Below the pieces are notes generated by a model. That model was not told the DNA's origin and did no database searches. It was given only the letters and a program-made list of their open reading frames with translations. 64,000 bases of DNA. It comes from Rubripirellula tenax (GTDB lineage: Bacteria; Planctomycetota; Planctomycetia; Pirellulales; Pirellulaceae). The DNA lies in assembly GCF_007860125.1 (NCBI RefSeq), contig NZ_SJPW01000006.1, positions 243,844-307,843 on the forward strand, in the 5' to 3' direction. Position numbers and translations under genes: made by a program. Positions 46,335 through 56,318 of the stretch are shown here, in pieces (the first letter of the stretch is position 1; each line of letters begins with the position of its first letter).

Positions 46335-48233
46335 TTAGTCAGTCTCGGTAGTTTTGGCTCCATCAAAGTCCGTCAACGACTTGGGCCGGATCGCCACGCG
46401 TAGAGCGTTCACCACCGCCGCAACGTCGATCAATTCTTGCGTGATGGCACCGGCGACCGGCGGCAAATATCCCGCGGCTGCGACGATCATGCCGATGATG
46501 CTGATCGCCATCCCGCCGACGGCGCTTTGCAACGCGATCCGCCGCATCCGACGACTGATGTGCAGCAACTCGTCGACTTTTTCGAGCGACGAATCCAGGA
46601 TCACAGCTCCGGCGGCCTCGGTCGTCACGTCGCTGTTTTGACCAAACGCGATTCCCACCGTCGCTGCCATCAACGCCGGAGCGTCATTGATTCCGTCGCC
46701 GACAAAGATCGTTCCGGCGGCGGCTGTTTCTTTGCGGACGATTTCGAGCTTCTCTTCTGGCGACTTCTCGGCATGAATCTCCGTGACGCCGACGCGATCG
46801 GCCAAGTACCGAACTTCACTCTCACGATCCCCCGACAACAACATCACTCGCTCGATTCGGTGTTGCGGTCCAAGGTGACGGATGAACGATTTTCCTTCGG
46901 CTCGAGGCGTGTCACGAAACTGGTACGTGGCCGCGTATTCACCGTCAACCATGACGACACACTCCAATCCCGCCGCCGGCGGTGGCAAATCGGGTGCAAC
47001 GTGTGGTAACTCGCCAAGCAGTGTTTTGCGATTGGTGATTCGCAACTGACGACCGCCGACGGTTCCGCGCAGTCCCTGTCCCGCCTTCTCGCTAATTTCC
47101 GACGTTGCAAGTACGGGTAAGTCGCGTGTCGACGCGGCTTCAACAATCGCTTCGGCGAGCGGATGTTTTGAATAGCGCTCGATGCTTCCGACCAACGATA
47201 ACGTCGCGTCCTTCTGTGCAGGATCGACGACGCTCTCTTTGACCAGTTCGGGACGGCCGTAGGTGAGAGTACCTGTTTTGTCGAAGATCACGGTCCGACA
47301 CTGGTCCATGCGTTCCAAAACCGCGGGGTCACGGATCACAATCGCTCGTTTTGCCGCAAGCGATATCGAGCCGATGATGGCGACGGGGATCGCGATCAAC
47401 AACGGACAAGGCGTTGCGACGACCAACACGGCAAGGAACCGCACCGGATCACCGCTGGCAATCCACGCGGCGAAGGCGACGGTCAAGGCGATCGGTGTGT
47501 AGATCGCGCCCAACTGATCACCCAGTCGGCGAATTTGCGGCCGATGCTGAGACGACGACTGCATCACATTCATGATCTGCGCATACCGAGAATCTTTAGC
47601 GACTTTCTCGGCGCGAATCGTGATGGCCGAATCGCCGTTGATGGCGCCCGACAACACCGCCGATCCGGGCGTCTTGCTCATCAGGTAAGGTTCGCCGGTT
47701 AAATAGGATTCGTCCATCACGGTGTGCCCTTCGGTGACGGTCCCGTCGATCGGACAAACCTCGTGCGGGAACAAAACGATCTGGTCACCGATCACGATGG
47801 ATTCGACAGGAACGTCATCGATCGAAGAACCGCTTTGCCGGTGGGCCTGGGACGGCATCCGCCGCGACAGGGCTTCCAAAACCGACGAAGCGCTGCGAAC
47901 GGCATAAGCCTCCAAAGCTTCGCCACCGGACAACATCAACACCACCAACGTGCCCGCCAAGTACTCGCCCAAAATCGCAGCGGTCACGATCGAAATGCCG
48001 GCCAACAAGTCGGAACCAAATTCGCCTCGAACGAGGTTGCCCAAAAGCTCCCAGACCAATGGGATTCCGCCAAGCAGCAGAGCAACGTAGAGCGGAAAAT
48101 CTGCGATATCCGCACGCCCCAACCCGTACCGCATCACCAAGTGCAGCACGATGGCTACAATCGCGAGTGCGGCGATCGCAATTTGTGAACGACTTTGATC
48201 AACCAGACCGCTTGGCGAAGATGTATTGCTCAT
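46335..48233 (-). CDS. Heavy-metal-translocating P1B-type ATPase
   Basis: A 632-residue metal pump from ATG 48233 (a GTG one codon earlier is possible). It has about eight membrane helices, the actuator motif TGEP, the metal-site helix with TPCPLLIA, the phosphorylation site [18 protein letters not shown] (the P1B His-Pro pair) and [10 protein letters not shown]. There is no N-terminal HMA metal-binding domain. The membrane site is Cys-Pro-Leu rather than Cys-Pro-Cys or Ser-Pro-Cys, so copper, zinc/cadmium or cobalt specificity cannot be assigned. It stands alone, divergent from the NAD kinase fusion gene; no metal-sensing regulator is next to it. Confidence 0.93.
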   Translation of the reverse strand: MSNTSSPSGLVDQSRSQIAIAALAIVAIVLHLVMRYGLGRADIADFPLYVALLLGGIPLVWELLGNLVRGEFGSDLLAGISIVTAAILGEYLAGTLVVLMLSGGEALEAYAVRSASSVLEALSRRMPSQAHRQSGSSIDDVPVESIVIGDQIVLFPHEVCPIDGTVTEGHTVMDESYLTGEPYLMSKTPGSAVLSGAINGDSAITIRAEKVAKDSRYAQIMNVMQSSSQHRPQIRRLGDQLGAIYTPIALTVAFAAWIASGDPVRFLAVLVVATPCPLLIAIPVAIIGSISLAAKRAIVIRDPAVLERMDQCRTVIFDKTGTLTYGRPELVKESVVDPAQKDATLSLVGSIERYSKHPLAEAIVEAASTRDLPVLATSEISEKAGQGLRGTVGGRQLRITNRKTLLGELPHVAPDLPPPAAGLECVVMVDGEYAATYQFRDTPRAEGKSFIRHLGPQHRIERVMLLSGDRESEVRYLADRVGVTEIHAEKSPEEKLEIVRKETAAAGTIFVGDGINDAPALMAATVGIAFGQNSDVTTEAAGAVILDSSLEKVDELLHISRRMRRIALQSAVGGMAISIIGMIVAAAGYLPPVAGAITQELIDVAAVVNALRVAIRPKSLTDFDGAKTTETD

Positions 48234-48341
48234 CACTAGATTCTAAGCACAGATCGCCCAATGGGTGACGGGCGACCGTCGCCGGATGGTCTATGATGTA
48301 GCCAGAGATCGGCTGACGGGCATTCGTGTTGAATCCTGTTC

Positions 48342-49739
48342 TTGAACTCGCATTTTGGAATCGGCACGTTGGAACTGGCACTTTGGGGCGGCAACTTCAA
48401 TCCGCCTGGAAATCATCACATCGAGATCGCGCGTGCGCTCGCAAGAGTCGCCGAGCGGGTTGTGATCGTGCCAGCGGGACCGCGCGCCGAAAAACGTGAA
48501 CAGAATGCGATCGCCAGCACGTTTCGCGCAGCCCTAGTCGATCTCGCGTTTCGAGATATCGATCGCGTCGAGTTGGATTTTTCGGACTTAGAAAACCAAG
48601 TCTTCACCAGCAACGACGAACTCGCACGTCGCTACTCCGACGCCGACGTCTGGCATGTCGTTCCCCGAGAATTCGTCGATGGCGGCGCGACCGAAGAATC
48701 CATGATCCAACAGTACTGGGAACAGTCGGGCGATCTGTGGAAGTCCGCAAAATTCCTTATCGTCCATCCAAAGAATCACCCGCCAAGCGTCGCCGATCTG
48801 CCGCCGAATTATCGATTGTTGGAAGTCAACGCCGAGGGACGATCACAAGACATCCGCGTTGCCTTGGTGCGTGGCGAGAACGTGTCGCATCAAATCGATC
48901 CCGCGGTGCTGAACTTCATCGAGACGCGCGGTCTGTATCGATTGAGCTCGCCGGCGCACAGCCGAACGATTTCGCTGCAGGGTAAAAGCGGGCACGTCTA
49001 CTTTGACAAGCGTAACGTGGCCGCGTCGGACTGGGCGCAACGGTTCAACAGCGTCTCGATCGACCGGGCCGACTACGTGATCGCCCTGGGTGGTGACGGA
49101 ACGATGTTGCAAGCGATTGGAAAGTTCTGGGAGCGACGGATTCCGTTTTTCGGCGTCAACTTTGGACACGTCGGATTTTTGCTGAACGACCGAGAAGACG
49201 TGTCGTCGTCGTCGTTCCCTTCCGAGGATGTGATCGTGCGCGATCTGCCAATGTTACGAGTCGAGTCGCTGTTGACGGACGGTTCAACATCGGTCGGCTT
49301 AGCGTTTAATGACGCTTGGCTTGAACGGTCCACCGGACAGACGGCTTGGTTGGAAGTCAAGGTTGACGACCAGGTCCGATTCAAAAAGCTGGTTTGCGAC
49401 GGCGTCCTGACTTGTACCGCAGCCGGCTCGACGGCATATGCGTCGTCGATGGGAGCGACTCCCATGCTGGCGGACACCGAAGCGTGGATGTTGGTGGGGT
49501 CCAACGTGATGACTCCGCGAAATTGGAAGTCGGCGCCGATCTCCATGAACTCGTCCATCACCGTTCGGAACCTCGACCCAGACAAACGCCCCGTCCGTGG
49601 CTTCATCGGCGGCACGTCTCTTGGGGATGTTTTGGAAATGCGGATCCGACCGTCGCGAACCGCGTTCGTCGAGCTCGCGTTCCTGCCCGAGCACGACATG
49701 TCACGCAAAATCGCCGACGTCTTGTTTCCCAACACGTGA
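48342..49739 (+). CDS. NadD-like domain fused to NAD kinase
   Basis: A 465-residue two-domain protein. Residues about 10-205 match nicotinate-mononucleotide adenylyltransferase: GGNFNPPGNHHIEIA at the nucleotide site and SQDIRVALVRGENVSHQIDP...FIETRGLY at the C-terminal motif. The usual HxGH is changed to GxHH, so activity of this half is doubtful. Residues about 210-465 are an ATP-NAD kinase with VIALGGDGTMLQAI, GHVGFLLND and AAGSTAYASSMG. Together the halves would cover the last steps to NAD and NADP. The start is a TTG (48342) or a later TTG at 48369; neither has a convincing ribosome site. It is convergent with the rhomboid gene, 11 bp away. Confidence 0.9.
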   Translation: MNSHFGIGTLELALWGGNFNPPGNHHIEIARALARVAERVVIVPAGPRAEKREQNAIASTFRAALVDLAFRDIDRVELDFSDLENQVFTSNDELARRYSDADVWHVVPREFVDGGATEESMIQQYWEQSGDLWKSAKFLIVHPKNHPPSVADLPPNYRLLEVNAEGRSQDIRVALVRGENVSHQIDPAVLNFIETRGLYRLSSPAHSRTISLQGKSGHVYFDKRNVAASDWAQRFNSVSIDRADYVIALGGDGTMLQAIGKFWERRIPFFGVNFGHVGFLLNDREDVSSSSFPSEDVIVRDLPMLRVESLLTDGSTSVGLAFNDAWLERSTGQTAWLEVKVDDQVRFKKLVCDGVLTCTAAGSTAYASSMGATPMLADTEAWMLVGSNVMTPRNWKSAPISMNSSITVRNLDPDKRPVRGFIGGTSLGDVLEMRIRPSRTAFVELAFLPEHDMSRKIADVLFPNT

Positions 49740-49750
49740 ACCAGCGATCT

Positions 49751-50626
49751 CTACGACAGTGCGACGATCCACGACAACGCCAAGATTCCGACGGCGATCG
49801 TCCCGGCGCCCCACTGAACATCCCCGCGTGCCAACCACTGTTCGGGCATCCGGCAGGCGATCCAGCCGATCACAAATCCGGCGAATAGTCCCGATGCGTG
49901 TGCGCCAACATCCGTCCGCTCGTCGCCGATGCCCAACATCGCGAACATCAGGACTCCGCCAACCAACGGACTGTAACGCTTCATCGCCGATTGAGTCGAC
50001 CGAGTCCGCGGCGCCATCGCGTGCGCGACCATGACGCCCAATGCCCCAAACACGGCGGTCGAAGCACCAATCGAACCGTGATCCGCGTCACGCATCATTG
50101 CGTTGAGGTAGTTCCCAATGCCTCCGGCCAACAAAATCGCTAACCAACCGACGCCACCACCAAGCACACGGCCGACCAAGAACCCGAAAACGCCACCGAA
50201 GGCGAGATTCGATAGCCAATGCTGAAGATCAACATGCAATGAAAGCGCAGTGAAGGCACGCCACCATTGACCGGACATCACATCGCCGGCCTTCATCCGT
50301 CCAAATTCGTTCCAGGCTTGGTCAAGCGGCGGCGTCCAAGCCGTCACGGTAATCGCATTGACGATCACCGCGTACGCAAACACGCCGGCCAAAGCACCGC
50401 CGTACAAACGCAGCGGCCGAGTGGTTGTCACAACGGACTCGGCATTGTCGCGCAGATACCCTTCGATCTCGTCAATCGCCGCCGACTGATTCGATTCATC
50501 GACCAGCAACGACCAGCTTCCGTCTCGCATGACGCCCTCGCCCGCGATCCCAACGGCCGCCAGCGCCAATCGCAAGTCACTGCATTGTCGACGCGAATCG
50601 GTTTGGTGGACGACGACTCGTGACAA
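49751..50626 (-). CDS. Rhomboid-family intramembrane serine protease
   Basis: A 291-residue membrane protein. The first ~85 residues form a soluble domain with alternating beta/alpha segments, then about six helices. The catalytic pair is visible: GASTAVFG (Ser in the GxS motif) and HASGLFAGF (His). The HVDLQHWLSNLAFGG segment carries the loop 1/TM2 His and Asn typical of rhomboids. These enzymes cut single-pass membrane proteins within or near the bilayer; the substrate is unknown. Its start lies 3 bp after the lepA stop, so it is the second gene of a lepA operon. Confidence 0.92.
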   Translation of the reverse strand: MSRVVVHQTDSRRQCSDLRLALAAVGIAGEGVMRDGSWSLLVDESNQSAAIDEIEGYLRDNAESVVTTTRPLRLYGGALAGVFAYAVIVNAITVTAWTPPLDQAWNEFGRMKAGDVMSGQWWRAFTALSLHVDLQHWLSNLAFGGVFGFLVGRVLGGGVGWLAILLAGGIGNYLNAMMRDADHGSIGASTAVFGALGVMVAHAMAPRTRSTQSAMKRYSPLVGGVLMFAMLGIGDERTDVGAHASGLFAGFVIGWIACRMPEQWLARGDVQWGAGTIAVGILALSWIVALS

Positions 50627-50629
50627 CGC

Positions 50630-52426
50630 CTAATCCTTGTCCGCTCGCAAGACAGAAACGAACGCCTTCTGAGGAATGTTGACGCTACCGAACTGTTTCA
50701 TCTTTGCCTTACCCTTTTTCTGCTTCTCCAGCAACTTCTTCTTTCGTGTCACGTCGCCGCCATAGAGTTTTGCAGTCACGTCTTTGCGAAAGGGCGCGAT
50801 CGTCGCACGCGCGATGATGGTTCCACCGATGGCACCCTGAATCGGAATCTTGAATTGGTGCCGAGGAATCGCTTCGGCCAGTTGTTCACAGTAGTGCAAG
50901 GCACGTGCTCGTGACTTGTCGCGGTGAACCAAGTACGCCAATGCATCGATCGGTTCCTTGTTGACCAGAATGTCAACTTTCACGATGTCCGTTTTGCGAT
51001 ATTCGATCGGCACGTAATCGAACGAACCGTAACCGCGAGTGATCATTTTCAGCTTGCCATAAAAATCGAACAGCACTTCGCCAAGTGGCATCTCGCTGGT
51101 CACTTCGACCCGTCCGGCCGACAAATAGTTCATCGTTTGGCTTTCGCTGCGATGATCGCGGCAAAGTTCCATCACAGGACCAACATACTCTTCCGGGGTA
51201 AGTATTTGGGCTTTGATATAGGGTTCGGAAGCTGAATCGATCGTCGACGGGTCCGGCCAATAGCTGGGGTTGTCCACGTCGATGACGGTTCCGTCCTTCA
51301 ACGTCAATTTGTATTTGACCGAAGGCGCCGAGATCACCAAGCCGATGTCAAACTCGCGTTGCAAACGTTCTTGGATGACGTCCAGGTGCAATAGGCCAAG
51401 AAATCCACAGCGGAATCCGAAACCCAACGCAGCCGAACTGTCTTTTTCAAATGTCAACGCGGCATCGTTGATCGAAAGTTTTTCGAGAGCCTTGGTCAGG
51501 TCCTGGTATTCATCGGTGCTCATCGGGTAGACAGACGAGAACACAACCTGTCGGGCCGGTTGGTATCCCGGAATGGGCGCCGACGCTTTGCGATCGAGTA
51601 GCGTGATGGTGTCGCCGATCTCGATGTCTTGAACCGTCTTGACGCCCGCGACGATGTAGCCCACTTCACCCGCAGCCAGTTTTTCTTTCGGGTTCAGCTT
51701 GAATTGGTTGTAGCCGAGTTCATCGACGGTAAAGTCACGTTCGGTATGCATGAAGTGAATCACGTCGCGAGGCATCAGCGTACCGTCCATCACGCGGCAC
51801 TGCAGAATCACTCCGCGATACTTGTCGAAGAATGCATCGAAGATCAGCGCTTTCAAAGGAGCTTCCGGATCGCCCTTGGGAGGCGGCAGGTGCTTCACGA
51901 TCCCTTCAAGAACATCTTCGATACCCTGCCCCGTTTTCGCAGAAACCGGAATTGCCGCGAACGGATCGAGCCCCAAGTCGGCATCGATTTCTTCGCGCAC
52001 GCGATCAACATCAGCAGCCGGCAAGTCAATTTTGTTGATGACGGGAAGCAGTTCAAGATCGTACTCGAGCGCCAAATAGAGGTTGGCGACTGTTTGAGCC
52101 TCAACGCCCTGTGACGCGTCGACCACCATCAACGCTCCCTCGCAAGCCATCAGTGAACGACGAACTTCGTGAGAGAAATCGACGTGTCCTGGCGTGTCGA
52201 TCAAGTTCAGCTGATACGTCAGCCCGTCCTTTGCTGTATAGGACAGCGTCACCGTATTGCTTTTGATCGTTATCCCGCGCTCCCGCTCGATGTCCATCGA
52301 GTCGAGCATCTGGTCGTGAAATTCACGCAGCGTCACGCCTCCGCATGCTTGGATCAAACGGTCGGCTAGCGTCGATTTGCCGTGGTCGATGTGAGCGATG
52401 ATGCAGAAGTTGCGAATGAGTTTCAT
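50630..52426 (-). CDS. lepA: Elongation factor 4 (LepA)
   Basis: A 598-residue translational GTPase of normal length when started at ATG 52426 (MKLIRNFCIIAHIDHGKST); a longer frame to 52486 is not needed. G motifs are AHIDHGKST, the switch region ERERGITIKSNTV, DTPGHVDF and NKIDLP. The LepA-specific end is present: the RGYGSFDYVPIEYR region, and the C-terminal GGDVTRKKKLLEKQKKGKAKMKQFGSVNIPQKAF. It acts on ribosomes stalled or mis-set under stress. It is upstream of the rhomboid gene in the same operon. Confidence 0.98.
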   Translation of the reverse strand: MKLIRNFCIIAHIDHGKSTLADRLIQACGGVTLREFHDQMLDSMDIERERGITIKSNTVTLSYTAKDGLTYQLNLIDTPGHVDFSHEVRRSLMACEGALMVVDASQGVEAQTVANLYLALEYDLELLPVINKIDLPAADVDRVREEIDADLGLDPFAAIPVSAKTGQGIEDVLEGIVKHLPPPKGDPEAPLKALIFDAFFDKYRGVILQCRVMDGTLMPRDVIHFMHTERDFTVDELGYNQFKLNPKEKLAAGEVGYIVAGVKTVQDIEIGDTITLLDRKASAPIPGYQPARQVVFSSVYPMSTDEYQDLTKALEKLSINDAALTFEKDSSAALGFGFRCGFLGLLHLDVIQERLQREFDIGLVISAPSVKYKLTLKDGTVIDVDNPSYWPDPSTIDSASEPYIKAQILTPEEYVGPVMELCRDHRSESQTMNYLSAGRVEVTSEMPLGEVLFDFYGKLKMITRGYGSFDYVPIEYRKTDIVKVDILVNKEPIDALAYLVHRDKSRARALHYCEQLAEAIPRHQFKIPIQGAIGGTIIARATIAPFRKDVTAKLYGGDVTRKKKLLEKQKKGKAKMKQFGSVNIPQKAFVSVLRADKD

Positions 52427-52613
52427 GCGTGAGAACGTTGGGTTAGTCGCCGTCGCTAGCGGGCAAATGAGGGACGTCAAACCCAAAGTTTAGTGCAGAA
52501 CCCGAGTTTCCAACAGGGAATCTGATTCCGTGCGACGGACGACCACGCATGGCGCACGCATCCGACCGTGCGTGCGATCTCGAAAACCCGATCGCGAAAT
52601 GGTTTTTCGCCAA

Positions 52614-54239
52614 TCAAGCCGCATCGGCTTTGTTGTTTTGTTTCCCTTTTCGCTTCGCATTCTTTTTCGCCTTCGGTCGCGGTAGAACGCTGGAATTCTT
52701 GGCCCACGATTCCCATTGGCCGCTCATTTCATCGACGCGGTCCGCCTGTTGCTGGGCCAAGTCGTTCTGCTCGGTACGGTCGACTGCCAAATTGAAAAGT
52801 TCCCACGGCTTACCGGCAAACCGAACCAGCTTCCAATCACCGGTACGAATCGCCGCGTTGCCTTCGTGTTCCCAATACAACGATCGCTTCGCAAATTCGC
52901 CTTTGCCTGTCAGCAGCGGACGCAAACTTTGTCCCTGGGCCTTGGTGATCGCGTTTTCGTTGAATTCCGTCGGATACTTGGCCTGCGCCACATCGACACA
53001 CGTGGTCATAATGTCGACCAAGTGAGTCGGTTCGGTGATCCATCGATCTCCGCCCGCTTCCGGATTGATGGCATCGGGCCAGTGGGCGATCAACGGCGAT
53101 GCGATCCCTCCCTCGTGATTGAAGTGCTTATATTTTCGGAAGGGCGTGTTGTTCAAATGAGCCCAGCATTGACCGATGAAAACGTTCGAATGTGCGTCAC
53201 CGGGCTGATCACCTTCGTGTTTACCTGCGACGCCGGTTTCCGCGTTTCCGCCGTTGTCGGACATGAACAGAATCAACGTGTTATGAAACTCTTGTCGTTC
53301 TTTCAACGCGGCGACCAGTTTCCCAACGCTGGTGTCGATTTCTTCGATCATTGCGGCATAGATGGCCATCATGTCGTCGTATCGCTTTTGTTCGTCGGCG
53401 GACAACGAATCCCAAGCCGGAATATTTTCCGGACGCGGTTCCAGCTTCCAGCTCGCGTCGATCAAACCCATTTCAACTTGCCGCGCGTACCGTTCTTCTC
53501 GCAAACGGTCCCATCCCTTCATGAACTTGCCGCGATACTTTGCGATCGTCGCTTCGGGCGCCATGCAAGGAAAGTGCGGCGCGGTGTGCGCCAAGTACCA
53601 GAAAAACGGTTGGTCGGCCGCCAATGATTCGTCGATGAAACCGATACCCTGCTGAGTGAACAAATCCGTTGCATACCAGGGCGGATTCAGCCGCGCGTCG
53701 TCGGACGCTATCGACTCGCCGTTGAGGAACATTTTCGAATTGCCTTTCGATCCAGTTTGGTTCCAAAAGTGAACGCCGCCGGCGGGCAGATTCATGCTGC
53801 GATCAAAACCTCGCCCCCACGGAGTCACGCCGTGTTCAAAACCGACGTGCCACTTGCCCGTCATGGCCGTGAAGTAACCGGCGTCACCGAGAACTTCGGC
53901 AATCGTGACACAACTGTCATTCAAACCGCCTCGATACCCCGGTTCACCCTGATCGGCCGTCATCCAACCAATGCCGGCTTGGTGCGAATACAGCCCGGTC
54001 AACAGCGACGCGCGCGTCGGACAGCACCGGCCGGTGTTGTAGAACTGCGAAAACTGAACGCCGCCGGCCGCCAACGCGTCCAGGTGAGGCGTCGGTATCT
54101 CGCTGCCGTTGCCAATATCGGAAAAACCCATATCGTCGACCAGAATGACAACGATATTGGGCCGTTCGGCGATGACGGCCGCGGGAATCAAAATCGTCGC
54201 CATCGCGATCATCGCGGAAAAAATCGTTTGTAAGCTCAT
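52614..54239 (-). CDS. Secreted arylsulfatase-type sulfatase
   Basis: A 541-residue sulfatase with a signal peptide (IFSAMIAMATILIPAAVIA). Core motifs are NIVVILVDDMGFSDIG (metal ligands), NTGRCCPTRASLLTGLYSHQAGIG with the formylglycine Cys in CCPTR, MTGKWHVG, and FMSDNGGNAE. The overall pattern is that of the common planctomycete arylsulfatase subgroup. The C-terminus is basic (PRPKAKKNAKRKGKQNNKAD), perhaps for binding an acidic matrix. The substrate is not predictable. It is divergent from the DHH phosphoesterase gene and downstream of nothing obvious in its own operon. Confidence 0.95.
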   Translation of the reverse strand: MSLQTIFSAMIAMATILIPAAVIAERPNIVVILVDDMGFSDIGNGSEIPTPHLDALAAGGVQFSQFYNTGRCCPTRASLLTGLYSHQAGIGWMTADQGEPGYRGGLNDSCVTIAEVLGDAGYFTAMTGKWHVGFEHGVTPWGRGFDRSMNLPAGGVHFWNQTGSKGNSKMFLNGESIASDDARLNPPWYATDLFTQQGIGFIDESLAADQPFFWYLAHTAPHFPCMAPEATIAKYRGKFMKGWDRLREERYARQVEMGLIDASWKLEPRPENIPAWDSLSADEQKRYDDMMAIYAAMIEEIDTSVGKLVAALKERQEFHNTLILFMSDNGGNAETGVAGKHEGDQPGDAHSNVFIGQCWAHLNNTPFRKYKHFNHEGGIASPLIAHWPDAINPEAGGDRWITEPTHLVDIMTTCVDVAQAKYPTEFNENAITKAQGQSLRPLLTGKGEFAKRSLYWEHEGNAAIRTGDWKLVRFAGKPWELFNLAVDRTEQNDLAQQQADRVDEMSGQWESWAKNSSVLPRPKAKKNAKRKGKQNNKADAA

Positions 54240-54373
54240 TTCGAAACGTGTCTTTTGTGGGTTGGAGTTTGCGATCGAGGCGGCAAGTCTAACCGCTCGC
54301 CCGCCGCGGACGCTAGTTTTTGATTAACATTCCCATGGTTGTTTTGCCGTCCCCAACGATTCAGGAAGTTTGC

Positions 54374-55333
54374 GTGGCTCATTTCGATGTCTTCAACGGT
54401 GATGCCGATGGAATATGTGCGCTGCATCAGCTTCGACTCGACCAGCCCAAGAAGTCGACTTTGGTGACCGGAGTCAAACGGGACATTCGTTTGCTCAAGC
54501 GCGTTCAGGCAAGTTCGGGCGACACCGTCACCGTGCTGGACATTTCGTTAGACACCAATCGCGACGATTTGAATCGGCTGCTCGAAGCCGGCGCGACGGT
54601 CGATTACTTCGATCATCACTTTGCGGGCGACGTTCCCCAATCGGGTAACTTGACCGCACACATCGACACCGGCGGCAACGTTTGTACCGGATGGATCGTG
54701 AACCAATTTCTCGGTGGCAAGTTTCTGCCATGGGCGGTAACGGCGTTGTTCGGCGACAACCTGCACGACGCGGCGCGAAGTGCATCAGCATCTTTGAAGA
54801 TTTCCAACGATGATTTGATGCAACTCGAACGTCTCGGAACGCTGCTCAATTACAACGGCTATGGGGCGTCGATCGACGATCTGTATTTCCCGCCCGCAGA
54901 ACTCTACCGCGCGATTTCGCGGTACGTTGATCCGTTCGATTTCATCGATTCGGATAAGTCCTTTGAATCGCTCAGCAATGGCTTTGACGACGACATGACA
55001 CGGGCCCGCTCGATCGCGCCGGCGATCCTCGTCGAGCGAAGTGCCATTTTTGTTTTTCCTGACGCGGCATTTTCGCGACGCGTCAGTGGCGTATACAGCA
55101 ACGAGCTTGCTCGCGAACATCCCACGCGCGCTCACGCGCTGGCCAGCTTGCTGCCGACGGGCGACTACTTAGTCAGCGTGCGTGCGCCGCTCTCAACCAA
55201 GACGGGCGCCGATGCGTTGTGTCGGCAATTCCTAACCGGCGGGGGTCGCAGTGCCGCAGCGGGCATCAACCAGCTGCCAGCGTCAGACTTGCAAAAGTTC
55301 TTTGACGTGATGCAAAGCCACTTCGGTGCCTAG
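54374..55333 (+). CDS. DHH-family phosphoesterase-like protein
   Basis: About 319 residues from GTG 54374, which has AGGAAG five bases upstream and starts directly at the domain (AHFDVFNGDADGICALHQL). The DHH metal-binding set is present: DVFNGDADG, VTVLDISLD, and VDYFDHHFAGD (the DHH motif), followed by a DHHA1-like end with TGGGRSAAAGINQLP. Relatives include oligoribonuclease NrnA and other phosphodiesterases; which nucleotide it cleaves is unknown. A longer frame to an ATG at 54335 exists but lacks a ribosome site. Confidence 0.85.
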   Translation: MAHFDVFNGDADGICALHQLRLDQPKKSTLVTGVKRDIRLLKRVQASSGDTVTVLDISLDTNRDDLNRLLEAGATVDYFDHHFAGDVPQSGNLTAHIDTGGNVCTGWIVNQFLGGKFLPWAVTALFGDNLHDAARSASASLKISNDDLMQLERLGTLLNYNGYGASIDDLYFPPAELYRAISRYVDPFDFIDSDKSFESLSNGFDDDMTRARSIAPAILVERSAIFVFPDAAFSRRVSGVYSNELAREHPTRAHALASLLPTGDYLVSVRAPLSTKTGADALCRQFLTGGGRSAAAGINQLPASDLQKFFDVMQSHFGA

Positions 55334-55485
55334 GGCGTACAGATCGCCGTGTTCGATACGCTCGCGCTATTGCGAGCGGGGCGGCTACCCGCCGGCACAT
55401 CCTGCCCACGAACGAGTTTTCATGAAGCGAGACAGTCCGTGTGCCCGTTGCCCTCCATTCCCTCAGCCGAAAAACTCGAATAGCA

Positions 55486-55695
55486 ATGAAACAACAGATT
55501 TCCGGTTTCCATACCGACGACGAGGGACACTGGGTTGCACAACTTGCTTGCGGGCACAACCAACACGTTCGACACGATCCGCCATGGATGAATCGAAAGT
55601 GGGTCACGACCGAGCAAGGTCGCCAGTCGATGCTTGATTGTTTGCTGAATTGTAAGAAGTGTGACGAGAACGCGGCACCCGATGAACGACCTTGA
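55486..55695 (+). CDS. DUF3565 family small protein
   Basis: A 69-residue protein from ATG 55486 with the family pattern HWVAQLACGHNQHVRHDPPWMNRKWVTTEQGR and CLLNCKKCDEN. Two conserved Cys in the tail plus CGH in the first half suggest metal binding. The function of the family is unknown. Its last codons overlap the possible upstream part of the next frame, but the next gene's signal peptide begins 41 bp later. Confidence 0.85.
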   Translation: MKQQISGFHTDDEGHWVAQLACGHNQHVRHDPPWMNRKWVTTEQGRQSMLDCLLNCKKCDENAAPDERP

Positions 55696-55736
55696 TTTCA
55701 CCGTACAGCAACGAATCTTCAGCCAGGAAACCCAAG

Positions 55737-56270
55737 ATGAAGTATTATTTTTTTGCCTTGATCTTGATCGCTTCGTTGTTGGCATTGAGTCCGTTGTCGG
55801 CGCAAAAGCCATCCGAACAATCGCAAGCCGAGAAAATATCTGCTGCCACCAGCGTCGCCGAAGCTCGTGCTCGTGCAAGGCTATTGCACGAGTCTTTTCG
55901 CGGCACGTTGCAGGTTGTCCATCGAGATTTCTTCGACGAAGACAACGCACACGCAATCCCCTCCGCGTCGATTGAGGATGTCTTCGACGTGTTAGCGGAA
56001 AGCTACCAAGTTCAGCTGAAATGGTTGATTGTTGAGACCGACATCATCAACGTCGATCACAAGCCTAGCGATGCTTTTGAGAGGGCGGCTGTTGCGGCTC
56101 TCAAAAACGGCAAGCCAAACCACGAAGAGGTTGAAGAGAATCGCTACCGGTTTGCGGGACCGATCCGGTTGGCGTCGCAATGCTTGAAGTGTCATGTCAA
56201 GCATCGCACCAGCACCGAAGATCGAACGGCGGGACTGTCGATCTCAATGCCGCTGGAAAAGGGACCGTAG
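55737..56270 (+). CDS. Secreted monoheme DUF3365-type sensor-like protein
   Basis: A 177-residue protein from ATG 55737, which starts at the signal peptide (MKYYFFALILIASLLALSPLSAQ). The sequence continues with a helical region (SVAEARARARLLHESFRGTL) and has one heme-binding CLKCH near the C-terminus, as in DUF3365 (Tll0287-like) heme proteins. Such domains bind a single c-type heme and may sense redox state or gases. There is no attached output domain, so the partner is unknown. It follows the DUF3565 gene on the same strand by 41 bp. Confidence 0.85.
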   Translation: MKYYFFALILIASLLALSPLSAQKPSEQSQAEKISAATSVAEARARARLLHESFRGTLQVVHRDFFDEDNAHAIPSASIEDVFDVLAESYQVQLKWLIVETDIINVDHKPSDAFERAAVAALKNGKPNHEEVEENRYRFAGPIRLASQCLKCHVKHRTSTEDRTAGLSISMPLEKGP

Positions 56271-56318
56271 CGGAAACCGGTTGAGCCTCGCTGTTTTCTT
56301 AGCAGAAGAGGCCTTTGC

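Noticed and set aside
49073-49735. A 220-codon open frame antisense to the NAD kinase domain
   Set aside because: It mirrors a well-supported NAD kinase domain and has no family features of its own.
55359-55378. Hairpin cgctcgc/gcgagcg after the DHH gene as a terminator
   Set aside because: There is no T-run on either strand after the stem, so it cannot be called an intrinsic terminator; it may be a small palindrome of unknown meaning.
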